From positions 4,178,001-4,242,000 of the forward strand of contig CP026657.1 in the NCBI GenBank assembly GCA_023525915.1: a DNA stretch of 64,000 bases, written 5' to 3'. Origin of the DNA: Acetispira formosa (nom. nud.) (lineage in GTDB: Bacteria > Desulfobacterota > Desulfarculia > Adiutricales > Adiutricaceae). This document shows positions 44,880 through 52,635 of this stretch, piece after piece (the stretch's first letter is position 1; each line of letters starts with the position of its first letter). The position numbers and the translations under genes were made by a program. Under the pieces are notes generated by a model. The model was not told the DNA's origin, did no database searches, and saw only the letters and a program-made list of their open reading frames with translations.

Positions 44880-45953
44880 ATGAAGAAGTTTCTTTCCATT
44901 GGCCTGTTTCTGGGACTGATGGCTGCCGCGTCAATGGCTGTGGCCAGCGGCCCTGACGGCATGGTCGACAAAAACCGCGCCTTTCAGGACGCGGCCCTGG
45001 CCGCCCAGAAATATGAGGCCGAACAGATGATGGCCACGTCGGCCGGGTCGGCCGCTCCGCCTAAAAAAATGTTCATCATTTCGCCGCAGTATCATTATTC
45101 ACAGCACGGCACCCTCAGCACCGGAACATTGGCTCCGTTCGATCTGAAAAGCGGCGGCGGCCATGCCAACACCGGCTCCATCGCATTCATTTTCAACCGT
45201 GAAGTCAGTGAAATGCTTAGCATGACCCTGGCCTATCAATATGCCTACACCGATTATTCCGGCGGTGTGCTGATTCCCAAAGCCTCTTACGACGCCGGTG
45301 CCCGCGGAGAAACCGAGCAGGAAATCAACACTCATATCATTGCTGTTATGGGCGACATCAATCTGAAAAACTATGGCCGCCTGAACCTCAGCCTGGTTCA
45401 GGGTTTTGACAGCGTCAGCGGCCATGAACAGATTGTCGATCCTGCCGGAGACGTGGTTGACAAGCGCTCACTCGACACCTATGCCCAAAGGGTCACCGCC
45501 CTGATGGCCTGGTATGAGAACGATGTCAACCTCAACGAATCCTGGACCCTGACTCCCTATATCGGCTGGCGCTCCCTGTATGCCCACCTCTCCAACCAGA
45601 ACGCCCTGGGCACTGACGAATTTGGCAAGAATAACGCTCACGCCTGGATTCACCTCGGCGGTCTGGGTGCGAAGCTGAATTATTCCAGCGGCCCCCTGAC
45701 CGTCACCTTGCGCGGCGGCGTCAACCACCGCTTCACCAAAGACGACCTGCCCGGCTGGGCCAACCGCGCCATTGCCCCCGGCGTGGTGCAGCTTGGCTAC
45801 AATGTCAACTTTGACCAGACCGTGGCCACCTTTGGCGCCGGCCTGACCTATGCGTCCTCGGAATCCTGCATCTTCTCACTGAATTATGACGGATTCGCCG
45901 GTTCCCAGACTGACGCCCATCAAGTTTCACTGATGGCTATTTTCCCCTTTTAG
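44880..45953 (+). CDS. Outer membrane beta-barrel protein
   Basis: A 357-residue exported protein. The signal peptide is MKKFLSIGLFLGLMAAAS with cleavage near AVAS. From about residue 60 on the sequence alternates polar and aromatic residues in strand-like segments (MTLAYQYAYTDYSG, YGRLNLSLVQGFDS, WTLTPYIGWRSLYAH, SGPLTVTLRGGVNHRF). It ends in SLMAIFPF: a final Phe is the usual BAM recognition signal. Organisation resembles autotransporter-type or OmpA-like barrels, without a passenger. GAGGAGG precedes ATG 44880 and a very strong terminator follows, so it is probably well expressed. Specific function is unknown. Confidence 0.8.
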   Translation: MKKFLSIGLFLGLMAAASMAVASGPDGMVDKNRAFQDAALAAQKYEAEQMMATSAGSAAPPKKMFIISPQYHYSQHGTLSTGTLAPFDLKSGGGHANTGSIAFIFNREVSEMLSMTLAYQYAYTDYSGGVLIPKASYDAGARGETEQEINTHIIAVMGDINLKNYGRLNLSLVQGFDSVSGHEQIVDPAGDVVDKRSLDTYAQRVTALMAWYENDVNLNESWTLTPYIGWRSLYAHLSNQNALGTDEFGKNNAHAWIHLGGLGAKLNYSSGPLTVTLRGGVNHRFTKDDLPGWANRAIAPGVVQLGYNVNFDQTVATFGAGLTYASSESCIFSLNYDGFAGSQTDAHQVSLMAIFPF

Positions 45954-45970
45954 TTGAAATAGTCATTTTT

Positions 45971-46040
45971 ACTTTAACAGACGAGGCACGCCGGGCAAAA
46001 CTCACACTTTTCCCGGCGTGCCTCGTCCAGGCTTTTTTAT
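45971..46040 (+). terminator. Strong intrinsic terminator of the outer membrane protein gene
   Basis: GACGAGGCACGCCGGG and CCCGGCGTGCCTCGTC form a perfect 16-bp stem around a 16-nt loop; CAGGCTTTTTTATTTG follows. Confidence 0.9.
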
Positions 46041-46183
46041 TTGAGCACTTTTCATTTCTGGAGATTTAAAAAATGGCTCTGAATTTATGAAACAATCCGG
46101 GTGTTGACTTCAAATAAGTTCAGAGGGCAACCTTATGGCCATAGCTGCTTTCCAGCCGTCAAGCATAGCCAACAATGCAGCAG

Positions 46184-46262
46184 TCGGGAGAAATGTTTTA
46201 GCCCGGCTCCGTGACTAAAGACCCCCGGAACGGAGACGGGCTAAAACATTTCTTCCGACTGC
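46184..46262 (+). repeat. Long hairpin family A, copy A4
   Basis: A hairpin with loop GTGACTAAAGACCCCCGG. The arms GTCGGGAGAAATGTTTTAGC and the complement differ from A1/A3 in the outer bases and at TTTTAGCCC/GGGCTAAAA, with both sides changed together. The right flank GCGGTCACCCGCTG recurs, reversed, next to A1. Confidence 0.85.
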
Positions 46263-46331
46263 GGTCACCCGCTGCCAGCGTAACTTTACTAAACACGGAA
46301 TAAGCCGCTATAGTTCAACCTCAGAAATTGG

Positions 46332-46360
46332 AAAGCCGCAAGCTGATACTTGCGGCTTCC
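46332..46360 (-). terminator. Hairpin after the phosphoesterase gene
   Basis: On the minus strand AAGCCGCAAG-N6-CTTGCGGCTT is followed by TCCAATTTC, directly past the stop codon. Confidence 0.65.
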
Positions 46361-46364
46361 TGTT

Positions 46365-47495
46365 TCAAATCTTCTCCGGTTCTTTCCTGACCAATTCGAT
46401 CAGCGTCACCTCCGGCGGGGCCAGGAAGCGCAGGGGCATGCCCCAAAAACCGCTGCCGTTGCTGGTATAGATGAAGCTTTTTCCACCTGGATCCCGATAG
46501 AGACCGCTCAGATAGCCGTTGACCTTTTTAATCAGGATGTGGCCCGGCCACATCTGCCCGCCATGAGTATGCCCGGAAAGCTGTAGATCATAAAACCCCG
46601 AGGTGCCCGGAATCGGGCTGGGCCGGTGCTTAAGGAAAAGCACGAACAGCCCTGAACTGTACCAATCCCGCAGCATCCTCACCGGCTCTACACTCAGACT
46701 GTTCCTGAAAGCTTCGTCGTCCACACCGGCCACGATGATGCCGCCCGCCTCCAGGCCCTCGCCCCTCAGCACATTGAGACCGGCTTTTTCCATGAAGCCC
46801 AGTGAATTCTCCACCCCGCGATAATATTCATGATTGCCCATCACGGCATAGGAGCCATAGCGGGGCTTGACCGCAGCCAGAAGAGCGGCTTCTGAATCCC
46901 GCCCCCGCATGTCTGTATCTACCAAGTCACCAGTCACCACCAATATATCCGGTTTGGCGCTGATGGCCAGATCAGTCATTTTCTTCAGATCGTCATGAAC
47001 GATAAGGCTGCTCAAATGAACGTCAGTCAACTGCACGATACGCAGGGAATCAACATCCTCAGGCAGTTTGCCGGTCTGAAAGACTACATGCTTGAGACTG
47101 GGGTTATAGGCCGTGTAATAGGAATAAACCGCAATGACAGCGGACAGAGCCAGAGCGGCGGGCACGGCTCTTTTAGCGGCCAAAGACGACCACCAGGAGT
47201 GGCCGGAGGCCGCCCCGGCCAGTCCGGCCAGAAGGCGCAGGAGATCCAGCCCCAGAGCCGCGACCAGGAAAAGAATCAAATATCCAGCCCAGACCGGCCA
47301 GATTTTCAGCAAAATTCCCATCACGGGTTCAGGCAGCACATCGAGCCCCTGGAGCGTCTGGGGGACAATCATGATGACCAGCCACAAGAGCACCGGCAAC
47401 TGCCACCAGCCGCCGCCAAAAGCCACGCGGCATCTGATAAAAAAATGAAGGCTGAGCGTCAGTTCAATAATCAGCCTCATAGTTTGAAACGACAT
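46365..47495 (-). CDS. Membrane-bound calcineurin-like phosphoesterase (YaeI type)
   Basis: A 376-residue protein. The first 125 residues carry about four transmembrane helices (one is YLILFLVAALGLDLL). The rest is a metallophosphoesterase domain with all metal-binding motifs: QLTDVHLS, VVTGDLVD, VMGNHEYY and LSGHTHGGQMWP. This combination is typical of YaeI/YkuE-like phosphodiesterases, some of which act on lipid substrates such as UDP-diacylglucosamine-type molecules. Substrate here is not known. The start is preceded by a weak AAAGAAAG, and a mini-hairpin GTGCG-N5-CGCAC lies at 47513-47527, like those before gatA and gapA. Confidence 0.88.
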   Translation of the reverse strand: MSFQTMRLIIELTLSLHFFIRCRVAFGGGWWQLPVLLWLVIMIVPQTLQGLDVLPEPVMGILLKIWPVWAGYLILFLVAALGLDLLRLLAGLAGAASGHSWWSSLAAKRAVPAALALSAVIAVYSYYTAYNPSLKHVVFQTGKLPEDVDSLRIVQLTDVHLSSLIVHDDLKKMTDLAISAKPDILVVTGDLVDTDMRGRDSEAALLAAVKPRYGSYAVMGNHEYYRGVENSLGFMEKAGLNVLRGEGLEAGGIIVAGVDDEAFRNSLSVEPVRMLRDWYSSGLFVLFLKHRPSPIPGTSGFYDLQLSGHTHGGQMWPGHILIKKVNGYLSGLYRDPGGKSFIYTSNGSGFWGMPLRFLAPPEVTLIELVRKEPEKI

Positions 47496-47512
47496 ATTTT
47501 TACTTTCTTTGT

Positions 47513-47527
47513 GTGCGTGGTCCGCAC
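47513..47527 (-). repeat. Mini-hairpin GTGCG-N5-CGCAC before the phosphoesterase gene
   Basis: Third occurrence of the inverted pair seen in F1 and F2, followed by ACACAAAG, 17 bp ahead of the start codon. The rest of family F is not clearly present. Confidence 0.4.
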
Positions 47528-47613
47528 AGGACCGGGTCTTGGTGAGGGGTTCCCTGGTTGGTATTTTTGGCGGCCATCATCGTGTTAAGAATGCGGCCCC
47601 CTTGGCTATAGCT

Positions 47614-48240
47614 TCATTTACGGCCGAAATAGAAGAATCCGTTGGACTGGTGGCCGTTCATGGTGGTGAAGGTTACTGTTTCAAGTTTAAGACGGGTGAA
47701 GTCACTCAGGAGTTCTTCCATCCACTTTATTTCATGGTGGCGGCAGGTTCCGCCTTCAGGCAGTTCGAACACCCCATAGCCGTATAAATCTTTAAACTGG
47801 TCGTATCGTTGGAGATTGCGCTCATCCGTGTTTAACAAAAAATCATTCACATAAATTATGCCGCCCGGCTTTAACACTCGCCGGATTTCCTCAATCAGGA
47901 AGCGCTGACCGTCATCATCGCGGATGCAGGTCAGAACCGCGAACAAAACGGCCGTGTCCACACTTTCGTCCGGCAGAGCGATGGTGCTGCTTTCCATCAC
48001 TCTCAGATCCAGCCCTGGAAAAAGCTTCCGGCCACGCTCAATCATTTTGCCGGAAAAATCCATTCCCAGCAAACGCTCATAGCCCAGACCGCGCATTTCA
48101 TTCATTGTCCGGCCGTATCCACAGCCGATATCCAGAATCAGTTTCTCCCGGCCGACAAACCTCATAAACTCGTCAGCCTGAAAAGGAGTGGTGAATTCTT
48201 TAGTTTCGGCCAGATTATCCCAATATTGTTTTTGATCCAT
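47614..48240 (-). CDS. Class I SAM-dependent methyltransferase
   Basis: A 208-residue protein with a standard methyltransferase domain: LILDIGCGYGRTMNEM is motif I (residues about 34-49), LLGMDFSGKMIERGRKLFP motif II, and VDTAVLFAVLTCI with RRVLKPGGIIYVNDFLL are the later motifs. It resembles the UbiE/Methyltransf_11 group; substrate cannot be inferred. A weak GGTG lies before ATG 48240. It is divergent from the Nudix gene, so both probably share the 100-bp promoter region, and it is 118 bp upstream of the phosphoesterase on the same strand. Confidence 0.85.
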   Translation of the reverse strand: MDQKQYWDNLAETKEFTTPFQADEFMRFVGREKLILDIGCGYGRTMNEMRGLGYERLLGMDFSGKMIERGRKLFPGLDLRVMESSTIALPDESVDTAVLFAVLTCIRDDDGQRFLIEEIRRVLKPGGIIYVNDFLLNTDERNLQRYDQFKDLYGYGVFELPEGGTCRHHEIKWMEELLSDFTRLKLETVTFTTMNGHQSNGFFYFGRK

Positions 48241-48345
48241 TATCGCGCACCATTATTTTCATCAATCTTTGGCGAAAAATTCATCGCTTTTCCACATTTA
48301 ATCGTTATGCTGTAAAAAGTCAATATGGGAAAGACGGAGCATCTC

Positions 48346-48966
48346 ATGAAAACCCTGACTAGATATCTTGAAACAGTGCTGGCCACGGCCCAAGCGGGCC
48401 TCACCTATTCAAAGGATCCTTTTGACATCGAAAGATTCATAAAACTGGAAGCCGCAACAGCCGCCTTCCTGGCCAAAGCGGTGGATGTCCCTGAACAGGC
48501 TGTCCTCTCCTGGATATGTCTCGATGAAAATTACCCGACGCCCAAGCTTGATGTCAGAGCCATAATACTCGATGACTTGGCGCGGGTTCTCTTGGTCAAA
48601 GAGGCCTCGGACGGTCTCTGGACGCTGCCGGGCGGCTGGTGCGACATCGGGGAGTCCGCCTCGGTAGCGGTCACCCGTGAAGTTCAGGAGGAAACAGGGC
48701 TGATTGTTTCGCCCGTGCGATTTCTGGCCCTGTTCGACAAACTCAAGCATGGGCATCCGCCCCAGCTCCCCCATGCTCATAAGGCCTTTTTTCTCTGCCG
48801 CGCCACAGGGGGCTCATTGCGGCAGCAGACCAATGAGACGACAGCGGCTGGTTTTTTTTACACACATTGCCTGCCGGAACTGTCCGAACACAGGGTGCTG
48901 AAATCACAGATTGAAATTTTATGTCAAAGAATCGAATCAGGAAATACGGAAACCTTATTTGATTGA
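48346..48966 (+). CDS. Nudix hydrolase with N-terminal helical domain (YjhB/ADP-ribose type)
   Basis: About 206 residues. The Nudix box GGWCDIGESASVAVTREVQ and EETGL is complete (G-x5-E-x7-REVQEE). The first 65 residues form a small helical domain seen in YjhB-like hydrolases that act on nucleoside diphosphate derivatives such as ADP-ribose. ATG 48346 has GGAG seven bases upstream and is preferred over the ATG at 48325. It is followed 26 bp later by the beta-lactamase gene, so the two may be co-transcribed. An ADP-ribose link is of interest because a macrodomain protein lies 3 kb on, but that is only a suggestion. Confidence 0.88.
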   Translation: MKTLTRYLETVLATAQAGLTYSKDPFDIERFIKLEAATAAFLAKAVDVPEQAVLSWICLDENYPTPKLDVRAIILDDLARVLLVKEASDGLWTLPGGWCDIGESASVAVTREVQEETGLIVSPVRFLALFDKLKHGHPPQLPHAHKAFFLCRATGGSLRQQTNETTAAGFFYTHCLPELSEHRVLKSQIEILCQRIESGNTETLFD

Positions 48967-48992
48967 TACAGTCAATTCGACAGGAGAATCAG

Positions 48993-49796
48993 ATGCGTTT
49001 TTCACTAATAGCTTTTTTAACGGCCCTGCTGTCAATTCTGGTCACCAATTCAGCCCATGGGCAACAGTGGCGGGACAGCCCTGAAGTAGCCGCCGTTTTT
49101 CAGTCGGCCGGAGTCAACGGAACTTTTGTTCTTTATGACCGCCAAAGCGGCACATTCACCGGCTATAACCAGACGCGGGCCAACACCGGCTATCTGCCCG
49201 CCTCCACTTTTAAGATCGTCAACGCCCTTATAGGGCTGGACGTTGGGGTGGTTAAGGATGTAAATGAGACAATTCCCTTTACCGGCGATGATCGTGGCAA
49301 CAAGGCCTGGGCCAAAGATATGGGGCTGGGGGAGGCCATTAAAGTCTCCAATGTGCCGATATTTCAGGAACTGGCCCGCAGAACCGGTCTGGAGCGGATG
49401 CAGGCCGAGTTGATTATGATCGGCTATGGCAACAATGAAACCGGCAATGTGGTTGATACCTTCTGGCTGGAAGGGCCACTGAGAATCAGCGCCGCCGAGC
49501 AGACGTTCTTTCTGGACAGGCTGGCCTGTCAGGCTCTGCCTTTAAGAAACGATGTTCAGGAGCAGGTGCGAGAGATCCTTTTCATGGAAGAAAGCGGCAA
49601 CGCCAAAATTTTTGCCAAGACCGGGCTGTCCATGCGCACTTCACCCGGCACTGGATGGTGGGTTGGCTGGGTTGAGCTGGAAGATCAAATTTACCCCTTT
49701 GCTGTTAATATGGATATCAAGGATTTCAAAACTGAAGGCGCCAAAAGAATTGAATTGGGTTTAGCCAGCCTGAAAGTTTTGGGTATTATCGAATAG
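48993..49796 (+). CDS. Class D (OXA-type) beta-lactamase
   Basis: A 267-residue exported serine beta-lactamase. Signal peptide: FSLIAFLTALLSILVTNSAHG. Active-site motifs of class D are all present: Ser71-x-x-Lys74 as STFK in LPASTFKIVN, Ser-x-Val as SNV (119-121), YGN (145-147), the Trp of FWLEG (158) and KTG (209-211), followed by the WW pair in GTGWWVGW. It should hydrolyse penicillin-type drugs in the periplasm. The ATG follows GGAG with six-base spacing. Base composition matches the neighbours and no integron or transposon is seen, so it looks like a resident gene. BlaR-type sensor domains, which share this fold, are excluded by the lack of transmembrane and peptidase parts. Confidence 0.93.
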   Translation: MRFSLIAFLTALLSILVTNSAHGQQWRDSPEVAAVFQSAGVNGTFVLYDRQSGTFTGYNQTRANTGYLPASTFKIVNALIGLDVGVVKDVNETIPFTGDDRGNKAWAKDMGLGEAIKVSNVPIFQELARRTGLERMQAELIMIGYGNNETGNVVDTFWLEGPLRISAAEQTFFLDRLACQALPLRNDVQEQVREILFMEESGNAKIFAKTGLSMRTSPGTGWWVGWVELEDQIYPFAVNMDIKDFKTEGAKRIELGLASLKVLGIIE

Positions 49797-49807
49797 GGGA
49801 AGAAGCG

Positions 49808-49881
49808 GAATGCGGCTCGGAGGGCCACTTAATTAAAGACTTGGCCTTTCAGGTCAGGTCTTTAAATTACGCGCCATAGGC
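49808..49881. repeat. Mini-element with family D ends
   Basis: CTCGGAGGGCCAC, AATTAAAGACTTGGCC and the mirror arm GGTCAGGTCTTTAAATT. Both ends match the termini of the 800-bp palindromes (CGGAGGGCCAC, ATTAAAGGACTTGGCC), but the inside is reduced to a loop of about five bases. The rest of 49882-50001 shows only a possible ribosome-binding site. Confidence 0.6.
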
Positions 49882-50001
49882 CATATCAATTCTTCAAAAA
49901 TTTGGCCTGTAAAACTGATGTAAAATATGGTATTCTCTACCAGTTCATAATTCTCTGGAAATGCGCTGCTTTTCTTTCTTTAAACAAGGATTTTGCATTA
50001 T

Positions 50002-51693
50002 ATGGACTGGCATTTGGTACTCTTCAGCACTATCGGTGGTCTAGGCCTGTTTATCTACGGCATGACCATCATGTCCGACTCCCTCAAACGCATTGCCGGC
50101 GAACGGATGAAAAGCATCCTGGCCGCCGTCTCCACCAATCGGGTTGTGGCCTGCCTTACCGGTGTGGGCGTCACCGCCGTAATCCAAAGCTCCAGCGCCA
50201 CCACCGTCATGCTGGTCGGCTTCGCCAACGCCGGACTCATGACCACCACCCAGGCCGTCGGCGTGGCCCTCGGCGCTCACGTCGGCACCACCGTCACAGC
50301 CCAGCTTCTGGCGTTCAATGTTTCCGAACTGGCCCTGCCCGGCATCGCACTCGGCAGTCTCCTCCGCGTCTTCTCCAGTAATCGAAACCTGAAGGAAATC
50401 GGCGGGTTCATTCTCGGCCTCAGCCTTCTGTTTTATGGCATGGATCTGATGAAAGCGGGAGTTTCCCCCTTCAAGGAATCCAGCGTCATGGTCGATTTTT
50501 TCACCAGATTTGACGCCTCTTCCTTCAGCGGCATCATTCTCTGCGTCCTGGTGGGCGCTGTCTGCACCATGATCGTTCAGTCCAGCTCGGTTACGGTCGG
50601 CCTAACCATGGCCCTGGCCAGCCAGGGACTCCTGACCCTGCCGGGAGCCATGGCCCTGGTGCTCGGCGACAACATCGGCACCACCATCACCGCGGAACTG
50701 GCCGCCCTGAAGACCGATCTGGCCGCCCGGCGAATGGCCCGCACCAACTCCATATCCAACGTTCTCGGCGCGACTTATATGGTCATTCTCTTCCCCTTCT
50801 ATATTGATCTGGTGGTCTGGTTCACCCAGACTTTCGCCGGGCTGGGGCCTGCCGAACTGGTAGTGGACGGCGCCAAACCCAATATCTCCCGCTATGTGGC
50901 CAACGCTCACACAATCTTTAACGTCGTAAACGCCATTGTCATGGTTTCTGCTTTGCCGCTTCTGGTCAAGGTGGGCACCGCCCTTACCCCCAGGGGTAAA
51001 GAACTTGATCACGGCAACCTCATGACTCCACTCTATCTGGATGAAGGCTCACTCAAAACCACCACCGTGGCTCTCAGCCAGTCGCGCAAGGAAATTGTGC
51101 GCATGTCAGAGATCAGCCAGAGCATGGCCGCCCAGGTTTTTCCGGCCCTCATTAGCAGAAAACACAAGGATCTCGGCCCGCATGAAGTGAAAGAGGAAGC
51201 CCTTGACAGCCTCCAGCGGGCCATACACCGCTATCTGGTGCAGCTCTATGGCGACCAGAACAGCCAGGAGGAGCAGAGCATTATCACCGCCCAGATGACC
51301 ATCGTCAACGGCATTGAGCGGGTGGGTGATACCACTACCCATATCGCCAACCTGATCGGCTACGCCATTGATCACAATGTTTACCTCTCGGATGAGGCTA
51401 TGGCCGATTACCGCAACATTTCAGCTACAGCCCTTGAGTTCCATGAACTGGTGACCAGCGCCATGCGCGAGAACCGCACCGACATTCTCGATCGGGCAGA
51501 AGAGCTTGAACAGCAGCTCGACGTTATGCGCGCCACCATGCGCGACGGCCACCTTGACCGCCTCAAAGGCGGCCACTGCGGAGTGGACCAGGGATTGGTC
51601 TTTTCCGATATGCTTAATTATTTCGAACGATTGGGTGATTATCTTCTGAAAATATCCAAAGCCTGGGTGAACCTGGCCGCCACCGGTTTATAA
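50002..51693 (+). CDS. Na+/phosphate cotransporter (NptA/PhoU-like)
   Basis: A 563-residue inner membrane protein. The two inverted QSSS repeats of the Na/Pi family are present: VIQSSSATTVMLVGFAN and IVQSSSVTVGLTMALAS, each with the following GxxxGTT segment (GAHVGTTVTAQ, GDNIGTTITAE). About eight transmembrane helices cover residues 1-330. The last 200 residues are soluble helices of PhoU type. It should bring in phosphate with sodium. ATG 50002 is chosen; a TTG three codons earlier is too close to AAGGA. It ends in a GC-rich hairpin at 51709-51731 without T-tract. Confidence 0.93.
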   Translation: MDWHLVLFSTIGGLGLFIYGMTIMSDSLKRIAGERMKSILAAVSTNRVVACLTGVGVTAVIQSSSATTVMLVGFANAGLMTTTQAVGVALGAHVGTTVTAQLLAFNVSELALPGIALGSLLRVFSSNRNLKEIGGFILGLSLLFYGMDLMKAGVSPFKESSVMVDFFTRFDASSFSGIILCVLVGAVCTMIVQSSSVTVGLTMALASQGLLTLPGAMALVLGDNIGTTITAELAALKTDLAARRMARTNSISNVLGATYMVILFPFYIDLVVWFTQTFAGLGPAELVVDGAKPNISRYVANAHTIFNVVNAIVMVSALPLLVKVGTALTPRGKELDHGNLMTPLYLDEGSLKTTTVALSQSRKEIVRMSEISQSMAAQVFPALISRKHKDLGPHEVKEEALDSLQRAIHRYLVQLYGDQNSQEEQSIITAQMTIVNGIERVGDTTTHIANLIGYAIDHNVYLSDEAMADYRNISATALEFHELVTSAMRENRTDILDRAEELEQQLDVMRATMRDGHLDRLKGGHCGVDQGLVFSDMLNYFERLGDYLLKISKAWVNLAATGL

Positions 51694-51708
51694 ATCCCTG
51701 AATCCGCT

Positions 51709-51731
51709 GCCCCGGCTTTCCAGCCGGGGCG
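51709..51731 (+). terminator. Hairpin after the Na/Pi transporter
   Basis: GCCCCGGC-TTTCCA-GCCGGGGC. There is no T-tract, so it may act as a weak terminator or mRNA end protector. Confidence 0.45.
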
Positions 51732-51917
51732 GTTCACAGCCGCCTTTACACTGATAATTTTTTACTTATATTTTTTAATAAATACACCTATTAAATTCAC
51801 ACATTATTTGCCAAGCCCCGATCCATTAAATCATATACTGGCCCCCAAAAATATAGCCCATTCAACTCATAACCCAAGCGATTTATATCGTTTGGCTTTT
51901 TGTGGGGAGGCGGAATT

Positions 51918-52439
51918 ATGAGCGAAGGCATTACCATTAAAGTCGGTGATATCACTAAGGAAAATATTGACGCAGTGGTCAACGCGGCCAACAATTCGCT
52001 TCTGGGCGGCGGCGGGGTGGACGGCGCCATTCATAAAGCTGCCGGCCCCAGGCTTCTGGAGGACTGCCGCGGCTTAGGCGGCTGCGCCACCGGGGAGGCC
52101 AAAGTCACCGGAGGCTATAAAATGCCGGCCCGCTGGATAATTCATACGGTGGGGCCCATCTGGCACGGGGGCCATGACGGTGAGGCCGGACTTTTGGCCT
52201 CGGCTTATCGCCGCTCCCTGGAGGAGGCCGTGCGGGTCGGGGCGAAGACAGTGGCCTTCCCGGCCATTTCCACCGGGGTTTATGGCTATCCCAAAGAAAA
52301 GGCGGCGGCCGTGGCTGTTGGGGCGGTTAAAAAATTCCTGGAGCAGAATCCGGCGATTGAAGAGGTGCGGCTGGTCTGTTTTTCAGAAGAGTCGGCTGAA
52401 CTGCACCGTCAGGCACTGGCCGCTCTGACAGCCAGATAA
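51918..52439 (+). CDS. Macrodomain O-acetyl-ADP-ribose deacetylase-like protein
   Basis: A 173-residue stand-alone macrodomain. The ADP-ribose-binding phrases are [34 protein letters not shown] and [17 protein letters not shown], all well kept; [19 protein letters not shown] and IHTVGPIW are also typical of the YmdB/MacroD group. It would remove acetyl or ADP-ribose groups from metabolites or proteins. The start at ATG 51918 follows GGGGAGG. It lies alone between a transporter and an MCP gene. Confidence 0.95.
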   Translation: MSEGITIKVGDITKENIDAVVNAANNSLLGGGGVDGAIHKAAGPRLLEDCRGLGGCATGEAKVTGGYKMPARWIIHTVGPIWHGGHDGEAGLLASAYRRSLEEAVRVGAKTVAFPAISTGVYGYPKEKAAAVAVGAVKKFLEQNPAIEEVRLVCFSEESAELHRQALAALTAR

Positions 52440-52635
52440 GTATTTTTATAAGATTTAGGCATAAAAACTAATCTGGTGGCGGATTCTGAGCGAGGATCTT
52501 GGCCGGCCGGTTTTAAACTTGTGGGGAATCGCCGGTGTAGAGGTATGCGCCTTTTCCCCTGTCCTGGTACCTTCTCGCGTTCGTATTGGCCTCGAAACGA
52601 AAAAAGCGTGCCTTCTAGAACTTAACCCATTGAAT

